Shown: positions 1 to 11,022 of the stretch, piece by piece
Layout of the letters: each line of letters starts with the position of its first letter
Numbering within the stretch: the stretch's first letter is position 1
Notes under the pieces: model-generated
Told to the model about the DNA's origin: nothing
Databases searched by the model: none
What the model saw: only the letters and a program-made list of their open reading frames with translations
Assembly (NCBI RefSeq): GCF_033568475.1
Contig: NW_027331831.1
Coordinates: forward strand, 9,858,001 to 9,922,000
Reading direction: 5' to 3'
From: Henckelia pumila
Taxonomy: Eukaryota; Streptophyta; Magnoliopsida; Lamiales; Gesneriaceae
DNA: 64,000 bases
Program-made: the position numbers and the translations under genes

Positions 1-310
1 GGTATCATCATTTAGTTGCTACAATGATGTTTAGCTTTAAGAACTGGTTGATCTTATGGTTTAATTTTATTTACTGTCGAGGTCTTTTCCATTTTCGATT
101 ATCTGTTGGATTGCATGCATATTCTCCTCACATGGTAATTAGTTGGGATAAATGTATCTATGTGAAATGAAGGTGCTACCACCCTTGATTAAAATTGTTT
201 ACCAGAATTTCCTATTTACGCAGGCTTGTGGGCGTTTCTCTTGACATCACTTCATCTAAGTCTTGGACAGCAGTTTCTTAGAAATCAGGACCTGAAAAGT
301 TAATATTGCT
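1..310 (+). other. 5' leader of the TPS gene, probably with a 5'UTR intron end
   Basis: This T-rich stretch lies directly upstream of the TPS start codon. A pyrimidine-rich run ending in TTTACGCAG at 215-223 looks like a 3' splice site, so the bases from 224 would be leader exon. No ATG lies between 224 and the start codon. Class II TPS genes commonly have an intron in the 5'UTR; the assignment here is inferred from the acceptor-like sequence only. Confidence 0.45.
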
Positions 311-3139
311 ATGATGGCTTCAAGGTCGTGTGGGAATTTCTTCGACTTGGCGTCTGAAGAATTACTGAATCTCCCCCAAACTCCTAGAGGTCTTCCTAGG
401 GTGATGACTCTTCCTGGTGTCATATCCGATGGACATGGGAACAGTGACGCGGAGTCAGACAGCACATCATCTATTTGCCGTGAGAGGAAAATTATAGTGG
501 CAAACATGTTGCCTTTGCATGCTCAGAAGGACAATGGGACTGGTAAATGGAGTTTCAGTTTGGATGCGGATTCTCTTTTGTTACAGTTGAAAGATGGTTT
601 TACACGCGATACTGAGGTTATATACGTGGGATCTCTCAAAGTTGAAATAGAAGCCAAAGAGCAGGAGGAAATTGCACAAAGACTTCTAGACGATTTCAAC
701 TGTGTGCCCACTTTTCTTCCGCAAGATATCCAAAAAAAATTCTACCATGGTTTCTGTAAGCAACAACTCTGGCCTCTTTTTCACTACATGCTACCTATGT
801 GCCCAGATCATGGAGATCGCTTTGACAGACAGCTGTGGCAGGCCTACGTGTCTGCAAATAAGAGCTTTGCTGACAAGGTCATGGAAGTAGTCAACCCTGA
901 AGATGATTTCATCTGGATTCATGATTATCATCTGATGGTGCTACCTACATTTCTAAGGAAGCGTTACAATAGAATCAAGCTTGGGTTTTTTCTTCACAGT
1001 CCATTTCCTTCGTCAGAGATATATAGAACATTGCCTGTTAGAGATGAGATTCTGAAAGGATTATTAAATTCTGATTTAATCGGTTTCCATACATTTGACT
1101 ATGCCCGTCACTTCCTCTCATGTTGTGGTAGAATGCTAGGCCTGGATTATGAATCTAAGAGAGGGCACATTGGACTTGATTATTTTGGTCGCACTGTGTA
1201 TATAAAAATCCTCCCAGTAGGTATACACATGGGTAGGCTGGAATCTGTGCTGAATTTGCCTTCTACATGCAACAAAGTCAAGGAGATCAGAGAGCAGTTC
1301 AAGGACAAGAAGTTGATTCTTGGTGTAGATGACATGGATATTTTCAAAGGCATCAGTCTTAAGTTGCTGGCTTTTGAACAACTCCTGCAGCAACATCGGG
1401 AGTTTCAAGGAAAATTAGTTTTGATTCAAATAGTGAATCCTGCTAGGAGCTCTGGGAAAGATGTTCAAGAAGCCAAAAAGGAAACTTACTCGACTGTAAA
1501 AAGAATAAATGAGGTTTTAGGCTACCCTGGTTATGCACCCGTGATTTTGATTGATCGTCATGCTTCTCGCAGTGAGAAGAGTGCTTATTATGCTATGGCG
1601 GAATGTTGCATAGTTAATGCTGTTAGGGATGGCATGAACTTGGTCCCTTACAAGTATGTGGTCTGCAGGCAGGGTTCTTCTGGTATGAATGAAGCAATGA
1701 GTACAAAAGCAGATTCTCCTAGGACGAGCATGCTTGTTGTGTCAGAGTTTGTTGGATGTTCACCTTCTCTGAGTGGAGCAATTAGGGTGAATCCATGGGA
1801 CATCGATGCCGTGGCCGAGGCTATGAATATGGCCATTACCATTCCTGATGCAGAAAAGCAACTGCGGCATGAGAAACACTACCGATATGTTAGTTCTCAT
1901 GATATAGCTTATTGGGCTCGGAGTTTCATGCAGGATTTGGAGAGAGCATGCAAGGATCATTACGATAAACGGTGCTGGGGTATTGGATTAGGCCTCAGTT
2001 TCAGAGTTATATCACTTTCTCCTAGTTTTAGGAAGTTATCTGTGGATCACATAGTTTCGGCATATAAAAGGACTAGTAGAAGGGCGATATTCCTGGACTA
2101 TGATGGTACCGTTGTTCCTCAATCCTCCATGATCAGATCTCCCACACCTGACGTGGTGACTGTGCTTGATGCTCTGTGTAATGATCCAAATAACACGGTG
2201 TTTATCGTTAGCGGGAGAGGCAGGGCGTCACTCAGTGATTGGCTTTCCCCATGTGAGAAATTGGGACTTGCTGCTGAACATGGATACTTTATAAGGTATG
2301 TGGGAAATTTTTCATATAGTTCTTGGACTTTTTGGTCAAAGTCATTTCTGGTCTTTTTGTTGCTTGCCTTTTTTCAACGAATCGAAGGTCAATTTATTCT
2401 TTATTTAGGTCAAGCGGCAGCTCTGATTGGGAAGCTTTAGCTTCCGATCTTGATTGGAAAAAGATAGTGGAGCCAATTATGAAACAATACACAGAAGCAA
2501 CTGATGGATCTTATATGGAAATTAAAGAGAGCGCACTGGTGTGGCACCATCAGGATGCAGATCCTGACTTCGGATCCTGCCAAGCCAAGGAACTTTTGGT
2601 GCACTTGGAAAACGTTCTTGCAAACGAACCTGTTGTTGTTCGGAGGGGACAACATATTGTCGAAGTAAAACCACAAGTACGATACCCGCCCCGCACACAC
2701 CACCCCCCACCCCCCCCCCCCCCTCCCTCCCGATGTCCCTTGGTTCTCACGCTTAAATAATGTCCAGTCATGTTCAGACATGATTTCACTGATTATTCTT
2801 GATTTGCAGGGAGTGACCAAAGGTTTGGTTGCGGAGAAGGTGATCTCCATGATGGTTAATGATGGCAAAGCTCCAAATTTCGTGATGTGTATTGGAGATG
2901 ATAGATCGGATGAAGATATGTTTGAGAGCATACTAAGCACAGTTTCTAATCCAACCCTTCCTGTAGCTCCAGAAATATTTGCTTGCACTGTTGGGCAGAA
3001 GCCAAGCAAGGCTAAATATTATCTTGATGACACTGCTGATGTTGTGAAACTGCTTCGGGGGCTTGCCAGTTCTTCTAATCCAAAGCCTAGACAGCATAGT
3101 GCACGGTTCCAGGTCGAGTTTGATAATGGCTTCTTATAA
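311..3139 (+). CDS. TPS: Class II trehalose-6-phosphate synthase/phosphatase-like protein
   Basis: Coding exons are 311-2295, 2409-2676 and 2810-3139, with GT/AG introns and preserved frame (2583 nt, 860 residues). The N-terminus (MASRSCGNFFDLAS, then PQTPRGLPRVMTLPG) is typical of plant class II TPS proteins. A second ATG at 314 is equally possible as start. Domains: a GT20 glucosyltransferase-like domain at about residues 60-540, then a HAD trehalose-phosphatase-like domain from about 590 with LDYDGT (D596), SGRGR and GDDRSDED (D781). In the GT20 loop GVDDMDIFKG (about 338-347) acidic residues stand where active bacterial OtsA has an arginine. This agrees with class II proteins being weak or inactive enzymes and acting as regulators in trehalose-6-phosphate/SnRK1 sugar signalling in the cytosol. 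Both HAD nucleophile-loop aspartates are kept. Length and three-exon layout match the TPS7-TPS10 group; the exact orthologue is not resolved. The gene looks intact. Confidence 0.95.
2677..2809 (+). repeat. TPS intron 2 with a C-rich homopolymer-like tract
   Basis: The intron begins GTACGATACC and ends GATTTGCAG. At about 2700-2730 it holds a nearly pure C tract interrupted by single A or T bases (CACACACCACC then a long C run and CCCTCCCTCC). Such a tract is slippage-prone. It lies between two confidently placed coding exons, so it does not change the protein. Confidence 0.8.
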
Positions 3140-4433
3140 AGTTTGGTTCTTCAAATTGACTCCTGCTTCTGTGAATTTGTTTTGCCGGCGGAAAAAGGTG
3201 AGACATAATCTTAACTTGAAATAGGATGTGAATGATGGGTTGAGTTGGGCTTTAGTGGATCTTACTTCGATGCAGTCAAGGTCATGTATTCCAAATGATG
3301 TTTTGCATCAAGTTTCATGTACATAGATGAGTGACATGAAAATATAAAATAACTTTAAAAATGTAATTTACACGTGTCATTCATTTAAATACATGAAATA
3401 TGAAATGAAGTAATTTATGCCCGGATCTTCGTGTGTTGGCCGGTGGGGTGGAAATCTTTATCAAAGAAAGAGCCTTTTGGGAAAAAAAATTTCCCTCGAA
3501 ATTCAGCTTTGCAAATGTTGGAGATGGCGACAAGCAAGGCTTCATTGTTTTTGTATAGTTGAACAGATAATTCCAAATGTAATGTTTGTTTGATTCGTGA
3601 TCTTGGCAGATCTCTTTTGTTCTCTTTTTACTTACGGTTGACGGATCAAGTTTGAATTCGAAAGTTTCCCCACATCACATGTATACCTTCATTCAATTTT
3701 TAACATTGCTGTAAAAGACACCGCTTTGGCGGCTCCTGTGCGTTAAGCTGTCACCCACTGATTTTTGTGAAGGTGTGCCGCCTGTGGGTGTTGGCTACTT
3801 AGGGCTACCAAGAAATCCGCCCAGGCGGTATCATATAGATGTATTATTATGAGCAAACACGTTATAAATTATCTGCATTTGATATCTTTTCTATTATATA
3901 ATGTAATTGAATTTCATGAATAAGAAATTGTATAGGACGAAGATGAACCATGAATATTTTGTGTTTGAATTTGATGTAGAGAAAGTGTTGGAGTGAAATA
4001 GAGATAAACGAGAAAATTTTAGAGTTTTTGGGTGAAAACACAAAACTGCCTATGCTGAGTTTAAATAACATTTTAAGTGTTAGGTGGTAATTAGTATATC
4101 GTTTTTTAGAATATATTGATTTTCAATGTATACATGTCTAATAAATTGAGTTATTTAATTTAATACTGTGTAAAATGTGTACGGTTTCAAAAGCTCCACC
4201 ATGAAAGTGATTAGGAAATGTTTTAGAATACTTCTTGGAAGTATTTTTGAGTTTTTTTTTTTGGCTAAATTAATCTGATATTATTTAAATTTTGCAAAAT
4301 AAAAACTCAAAAGTGTTTGCTACAAGAATTTCGAAACTCTACCTTAATCTTGTCAAGGGTTATAAAATGTATATGTATAAATATATATTGTGTATGGCCT
4401 ATATATAATACGATATTATGTGTGGGTCCATGT
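3140..4433. other. Intergenic, TPS 3' flank
   Basis: About 1.3 kb of AT-rich DNA. The first few hundred bases should be the TPS 3'UTR, but I see no decisive polyadenylation signal. ORFs here are short and lack recognisable domains. No RNA gene or transposon end could be supported. Confidence 0.6.
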
Positions 4434-4442
4434 AAAAAAATA

Positions 4443-5309
4443 GGAGTTAATTGCACCAAACTCTCTGTGAAATATTAAAAATATAAATTTCTCTCATGTG
4501 AAATTTTAATAGGCATTTCAGCCCTCAACCTTTTGTAATAGTTACACGTTTAACTCTTGTCATGACGATTTGTTAAACATGCGTTGTTTTTGCGCCAAAA
4601 TAACCTTTATTTTTATATAATATTAGGATTATGATACGAAAATTACTTTTTATTATTGTAATAATTTTCATATCTTCTCATATACATCATCCACATCAAA
4701 ATAAATATTTTTTATTCACAAATACTTGTGATGTATTTGAGTAAATATGAAAAATATTATAATAAAAGAAGGATATTTTCGTACTATAGACCTAATATTA
4801 TACCATGAACATAATATTAGCAAAAAAATTGTTGATTAAAGTGAAATTTCCGAAGTACAAAACATTCTTTTGCTTCGTCGATTAGTGAAATTGCCGAAGT
4901 AAAAGACTTTCTTCTACTTCGTCAATTAGTGGCATTGTCGAAGTATAAGTATTTCTTTTACTTCGACAATTTCATTAATCGACGAAATACAATCATGTCT
5001 TTTACTTTGGGAATTTATGAAATTAACGAAGTAAACGACTTTTTTTTACTTCGTTATTTAATGAAATTGCTGAAGTAAAAGATATGTTTTTTACTTCGGC
5101 ACCGGCCCAATCTTGAACCGGTTTTGGCTCCATGAACCGACCAAAGACTTCGGTAATTTCAGGGCTACGACTTCGGTTATAATGTGAAGTAAAACAGTAC
5201 CCTATTACTTCACGTGACACTACTTCGGTAATTATCTATCTACGACTTCAGTTAATAACCGAAGTAAATGAAGAAAATTCTCCAAGTGAGGGTTTGGTGC
5301 AATAAACTC
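4443..5309. mobile_element. Non-autonomous MULE-like (Mutator-type) MITE, 867 bp
   Basis: The left end GAGTTAATTGCACCAAACTC and the reverse complement of the right end (GAGTTTATTGCACCAAACCC) form terminal inverted repeats with two mismatches over 20 bases. The element is flanked by 9-bp direct repeats AAAAAAATA at 4434-4442 and 5310-5318. A 9-bp target duplication is characteristic of Mutator-like elements, although this one is low in complexity. There is no transposase ORF. The right half holds a dense inverted array of CTTCGG/CCGAAG motifs, annotated separately. Confidence 0.7.
4840..5275. repeat. Array of direct and inverted GAAGTAAA / TTTACTTC and CCGAAG / CTTCGG motifs
   Basis: Inside the MULE-like element, units of roughly 50-60 bases such as TGCCGAAGTAAAAGACTTTC and its complement alternate on both strands, for example near 4879, 4935, 4958, 5072, 5090, 5143 and 5250. 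They can form several stem-loops. Similar motif arrays are known as subterminal repeats of plant DNA transposons; a role in transposase binding is inference. Confidence 0.75.
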
Positions 5310-5500
5310 AAAAAAATAATTGTGATTTTATTACCATATTATTGGGTGAAGAGTTGGGGTACTGTTTATACTTTATAATACGGTAGCGTCGACCAACTCA
5401 CTACTAAATAGCTGGAATGGTCACTGTCTTTATGTTCTGATACGTACATGTGTGTGCGCGTATGTATGGCATTGAAAAGATTTCAGAATAATCGAACTTA

Positions 5501-5626
5501 GATAGTGTTTTGGAGAGTTTTTAGGAAGCATTTCTCGGCTTTTCCTTCACAAAAATTTGAAAAATTGTGAAATTTTGTGAAAAAAAAGCTGAGAAGTTCT
5601 TCTTAAAAGCTCTCCCAAACACTACC
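5501..5626. mobile_element. Small Tourist-like (PIF/Harbinger-type) MITE
   Basis: The left arm GATAGTGTTTTGGAGAGTTT pairs with the reverse complement of the right arm (GGTAGTGTTTGGGAGAGCTT), and pairing continues for about 40 bases with scattered mismatches, so the 126-bp element is almost one hairpin. It is flanked by TTA at 5498-5500 and 5627-5629, the 3-bp duplication of PIF/Harbinger elements. No coding capacity. Confidence 0.7.
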
Positions 5627-5629
5627 TTA

Positions 5630-6733
5630 AAACTCTTACATGTTATGGGTTACATTGATTTAAATTAGTTTTAAAAAATAAATAAATAAATAAATTTAAA
5701 TTAGATTTTTTTAATTACGTTTATGGATTTTGGGTTAAATTAATTTAAATTGGAATTTTTTTAAATTACCTTTGGACAACAGTAAAGACTGTTTTAATGT
5801 GTATGGTATTGGACTACGAAAAATTATAACTGTTTATTCTGTAAGAAAAAAAAATTAGATTCCTTGGATTCCATTAGATTAAATTTTTCTTACATCTCTA
5901 AATTTTATTAAAATTAAAATGGATTTATTTTTTTAAAAATAATAAATAAATAAAATGGATTTACTGTTTGACTATGTTTTGATTTGGTTTTCCATTCTAA
6001 TTTCTATTCACTGTGCGAAAAGGAGACGCTGGAGTCTGGACTCTAATTGCGATATAAAGTTTTGTTTTATTTCCTTTTTATTTTTGAAAAAAAAAAAATG
6101 AAAATGCAATATAAAGTGATTTAAAGTGTGGAGTTTCATTGCGATATGAAGTTTCTTAAAAAAAAAATAATAATAAAAAGTTTTTTCTAAAAGGAATATA
6201 ATGGGCCGGGTGTAGCTCGTTTCCTGGTTAATCATATAACAGTGTGGGCTTGTTAGCCCAGTTATTGGGGAGAACACGCCATAATATTTCAGCCTAAAAT
6301 TTTGCTCTTTAGCCTAATAATTATTGAAGCCCAAACATAATCTGGGCCTGGTTTATTTTGGTGAGAACTGAGAAATATATAATGAGGCATTTTTTAAGAG
6401 AAATATATTTTTCAGACCATGAGAATACAAAATGATCAATTCTCTTTTGAAACTTCTCACAAATCTTTATCTTTAAGATGAATTAATTCTACGCATATCT
6501 ACAAACTTTTGGACTAAGGCCGTAACTTGCACATCTTTTTCAATTCAAATTACATGAAGGAATTTCGAATTGTTTGACTTGCTGAAACGAAAAAATTCAA
6601 ATAGATTTTAAAATAATTTCATGTGAAGATTATTAAGATGCACAATTTCAAATAGACAAATGAAATTTATCATCCAAACCTTTCTCAAATCAAATCTATT
6701 ATTACCAAATCAAATACATAATCCTAACTATAT
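5630..6733. other. AT-rich intergenic DNA left of the Tat element
   Basis: About 1.1 kb of A/T-rich sequence with many short poly-A and poly-T runs and AAATAAATAAAT stretches (about 5675-5695 and 5938-5955). No protein or RNA gene was recognised. It ends at the AGTAT target duplication of the large retrotransposon. Confidence 0.6.
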
Positions 6734-6738
6734 AGTAT

Positions 6739-7756
6739 TGATACCCGGAGGAGAAAATCACCTCATCTCCTCGATGATCCTAAGATAAAAGCTTACCCCT
6801 AATCAACTAGGACCAGTTCAGGAGCTCGGGAGTTCGGGAGCTCGGCCAAGCTCCACCCCTATAATTACCAGCTCGGGTCGGGAGCTCGGCCAAGCTCCAC
6901 CGATATAATTACCAGCTCGGACCATAATTCCGAAGGAGAAAATCACCTCAGCTCCTCGATGATCCTAAGATAGAAGCTTACCCCTAATCAACTAGGACCA
7001 GTTCAGGAGCTCGGGAGTTCGGGAGCTCGGCCAAGCTCCACCCCTATAATTACCAGCTCGGGTCGGGAGCTCGGCCTCGGGAGCTCGGGAGCTCGGCCAA
7101 GCTCCACCGATATAATTACCAGCTCGGGTCGGGAGCTCGGCCAAGCTCCCCACCATAATTCCCAGCTCAGGTCGGGAGCTCAGCTCGGGAATTTGGGAGC
7201 TCAGCTCAGCCCTGATGTCAGTAGGGAGTTAACTTAGTAGATTTGTTCGGCAACCTTGGTGAGCCAGCTAGGATGTTAGGATCAGTGTTTAAGGTGAGTT
7301 CCGGGGTTCAGCAATAACCCACTCACCCCTTCCTAAGTGACTCCAGGGAGAGTAGCAATATAGAGTCTTGTGGATGTCAGTTCAGCTCAGATTAAGTGTA
7401 TTATTATTTCCTTTGTCAGATATGATTCGGGCGAGATCTCAACCTAGATATTCGAGATCGTGATCCCGGGATTCTCGGGTTCTTGATAAGGAAGGTAGGC
7501 GTTAAATGCGGAGCTCTCTCCTATAAATACCAGGTTCACTTTCATTATTTAGATCCGAATTTTCACTCGTGCGCACACACCACTCTCTATATTTTGCTAT
7601 CCTATCATCTGACTTGAGCGTCGGAGGGGATACGCCGGAGTACCTTCCGGCACCCCTTAACACTCTTGTTCATGGTTTCAGGTCATCAGCAGTTCATCTT
7701 CTGTTGGAGGAGTTTCATCAGCTCATCCAAAGAGATCACTTTATTGAGGTATATCA
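6739..7756 (+). repeat. Tat 5' LTR
   Basis: It starts TGATACCCGGAGGAG and ends TATATCA, and is colinear with the 3' LTR at 42833-43795. A block beginning GGAGGAGAAAATCACCTC is duplicated in tandem inside it (about 6744 and 6930); the 3' LTR has the same duplication. The LTR is packed with GGAGCTCGG/CCAAGCTCC units between 6815 and 7215. It carries a TATA box and supplies the promoter. Confidence 0.9.
7522..7529 (+). promoter_or_regulatory. TATA box in the Tat 5' LTR
   Basis: TATAAATA follows CTCTCC near the downstream end of the LTR, about 235 bases before the LTR end. The same word sits at the matching place in the 3' LTR (about 43560). Position and conservation support an LTR promoter; the transcription start is not visible. 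Confidence 0.6.
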
Positions 7757-7758
7757 AT

Positions 7759-7776
7759 TGGCACCGTCTGTGGGAA
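7759..7776 (+). other. Primer-binding site of the Tat element
   Basis: TGGCACCGTCTGTGGGAA lies two bases after the LTR end, where reverse transcription is primed by a tRNA 3' end. The TGGC-CCGTCTGTGGGAA form is common in plant Tat elements; the exact tRNA was not determined. Confidence 0.75.
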
Positions 7777-7796
7777 TTTTAAGCTAAGACGTAGAT

Positions 7797-10700
7797 ATGT
7801 CAGGAAGAGGAAGAGGAAGGGGAAAAGGGAATATGGCGGACATGACTGTAGATCAGCTCAGCCAGTTCATCACTCAAACGGTGCAAGCGGCCATAAATCA
7901 GAATCCACCACCACCTCCCCCTCCACCCGTAGGTCAGCAAAACCCAATGGATGCGGTGTGGGAAGAGATCAGGAGACTGGGTCGGCAAGTCGGAGGTCGG
8001 CCAGGGCCTATACAGAGAGAAAACCCTTTTGCTCGGGCTATTATAGATGAAGAACTCCCTGCAAATTTTAAGCAGCCTACTTTAGGGTAGTATGATGGGA
8101 GCTCAGATCCGGAGGAGCATTTGGGAAGATTTGAAAATGCAGCTCTGCTACATAGATATTCGGATGCAATTAAGTGTCGGGTTTTCCTCACTACTCTGGT
8201 GAGGTCAGCTCAGCAATGGTTCAACCTCGTACAGCCTGGTAGCATCCGAAATTTCAATGACTTTAGTTCAGCCTTTTTACACCAATATGCGAGTAGCAAA
8301 AAATATTTGAAGAATTCCCTCAGTTTGTTTAATTTGAAGCAATCTGAGGTGGAACCATTGAGGGAATATGTTCAGCATTTCAATACAGCAGCTTTGGAAG
8401 TACCTGCTGCTACTGCTGATACCTTGGTTAACTCTTTCACTCAAGGGATGAGGGGAGGAGAGTTTTTCAAATCCTTGGTCAAGAAACCTCCTTTGACTTA
8501 TGATGAGCTCCTTAGTCGAGCTGAGAAGTATGTGAACTTGGAGGATGTACAGAGGCAAAGGAGACAGGAAGGAACGTCTGGAAGTAAACCAAGTACCAAA
8601 TTAGGAGCAAAGGCAGAGGGAAAGACAAAAAGAGGAAGGAAGAGGGTTGCAGAAGAGATTAACAGGGTTAAGGGACCCTACCCCTACGTACCACTCTCAG
8701 TAAGCCTGGAGATGCAAGTATGTGAGGATAGACGAGCACTTGTGAGGCCCCGAAATGCTGAGAAAGGCCCGCGGTTACCACCATCTGACAAGTTTTGCGA
8801 TTTTCATCAGGAGTATGGGCATGTCACCAATGATTGTCAGAGGCTAAGTGAAAAGGTTCAGAGGATAATGTATGATGATCCTCGAATCAGAGCTGAGCTG
8901 ACTCGAAGGGCAAATCCTCCTCGCCAAGGCCAAGCTCCACAATGGAGGAATCAGAGGAATGAAGTTGGAGGGAATCAAGGTGATCATCAAGGAAGAGCTC
9001 CTCAAAATGGTCAGGGAGAGAAGGTTCAACAAATTGCAAATCACCCTCATAGGGGTATGATCCATATGATTTCAGGGGGAACTACGGATGGAGATTCAGG
9101 AAGGGCTCGCAAAGCTCATGGGCGTAGGTTGGAAAATTTTGAGGTGAAGGCTCAGCTCAGCTGTCCTGCTGATCCGAACATCAGTTTTGGAAGGGAAGAT
9201 TTGAAGGATATGGTGATACCTCATAATGATCCTTTATTAGTTACCTTGACCATAGCTAATTATGATGTGGCTCGCATCTTTGTGGACACTGGGAGCTCAG
9301 TGGATATTATCTTCAAAGAAACCCTTGACCAAATGAAATTGGAAGGATTTGAGTTAGACCCAATCACCAAGGCATTGTATGGATTCACGGGTCATGCTTT
9401 ACAACCCCTAGGACAAATAGTGCTCCCCTTATCTCTTGGAAGTGCGGATCAGAGAGTAACCAAGATGGCCTGCTTAACGGTGGTGGATGCACCATCCTCT
9501 TTCAATGGGATCTTGGGACGCCCCTCCCTGAGTTATTTTCGAGTTGTGGCCTCCACCTACCACCAGAAATTGAAGTTCCCAAGTGGAAAAGAAGTGGGGG
9601 TTGTTCGGGGTGATCGGAAGCCAGCTCGGTTGTGCTATGAGAACGAAGTAAAGGTTGATGCCAAGAGAAGTAGGAGGGAGGTAGGAATGGTTTCAATGGG
9701 CCGGACACCGAGGATGTTTGGTCAGAAGGTGCTTCTGATGTCTGAAGAAGGCCATGAGAAGGTGGAGTTAACCCCTGGAGCTCAGATTGTCAAATTAGCC
9801 GCTGATCTCAGCTCGTCGGTGAAGCAAAGCTTGGTTGGTTGCTTGAAGAAGAACAAAGATGTTTTTGCTTGGTCTGTATCAGAGCTCACAGGGGTCAGCG
9901 CAAAAATTATGGTTCATCGACTCAATATTCTTGCGGGAGTAAGGCCGATAAAACAGAAGAAGAGACACTTTGGACCAGAAAAGGATAAGGTCATTAAGAA
10001 AGAGGTAGATGAGCTTCTTAAGGCAGGACACATTAGGGAAGTGCAATTCCCTACCTGGTTATCCAATGTGGTCCTTGTCCCTAAGAGTTCAGGAAAGTGG
10101 AGAATGTGTGTTGATTTCAGGGACTTAAATAAGGCATGCCCAAAAGATTGCTATCCACTGCCTGGAATTGATCAGTTGGTTTACTCTACGGTGGGTCATC
10201 AGTATTTATGATTCATGGACGCATATCAAGGGTACCACCAAATTCCTTTGGCTAAGGAAGATCAGGACAAAGTAAGTTTCACTACTTCTCATGGAATTTT
10301 TTGTTACAAAGTGATGCCTTTTGGTTTGAAGAATGCAGGGGCCACTTATCAGAGACTCATGGACAGAGTGTTCGCCTCCCAGATTGGTAGAAATGTGGAA
10401 GTTTATGTGGATGATATCCTGGTAAAATCTCAGGATGATGTGAGATTGATGGCCGACCTTGAGGAGACCTTCTCAACTTTGAGGACTTACTGTGTGAAAC
10501 TCAATCCAGAGAAGTGTGTATTTGGAGTCAGGTGAGGCAAGTTTTTGGGGTACATGGTTACTGAGAGGGGGATTGAGGCTAACCCGGAAAAAGTGCAAGC
10601 CATTCGATCCATGTCTCCTCCTCGCAATTTGCAGGAAGTTCAGAGGTTGGCAGGAAAGATAGCGGCTTTATCTCAATTCATATCAAGATAAGCTCATAGA

Positions 10701-11022
10701 AGTTTACCTTTCTTCAAGGTGCTGCGTAAAGCCAAGAAATTTGAATGGGATGACGAATGTGGGAAGGCATTTGATGATCTAAAAAATTACTTAGCTGAAC
10801 TTCTTGTGTTGGCTAAGGCAATTTTCGGTGAGCCGTTATACATCTACTTGTCAGCTTTGGAAGGGGCGGTCAGTTTAGTACTCCTTAGGCAGGAGGGAAC
10901 AACTCAACACCCTATCTATTTTTTCTCACATGCCCTTAAGGGTATTGAACTCCGGTATTCGGAAGTGGAAAAGCTAGCATTGGCTTTGGTTATGACAGCA
11001 AGAAGGCTCAGACCTTACTTTC
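7797..11022 (+). pseudogene. Tat gag-pol, first part: gag, protease, RT, start of RNase H
   Basis: One reading frame runs from ATG 7797 to the Tekay insertion. It is broken by TAG at 8088, TGA at 10209, TGA at 10533 and TAA at 10689, with no shift in between. gag has a basic SGRGRGRGKG start and an atypical knuckle CDFHQEYGHVTNDC near 8797. The aspartic protease has VDTGSSVDIIF near 9281. The reverse transcriptase shows WRMCVDFRDLNKACPKD, MPFGLKNAGATYQ and the catalytic YVDDILVKS near 10405. The RNase H region continues with YIYLSALEGAVS and HPIYFFSHAL. These are typical Ty3/gypsy polyprotein domains for copying the element RNA in virus-like particles. Catalytic motifs are kept but the stops make this a pseudogene. 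Its continuation lies at 19999. Confidence 0.9.
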
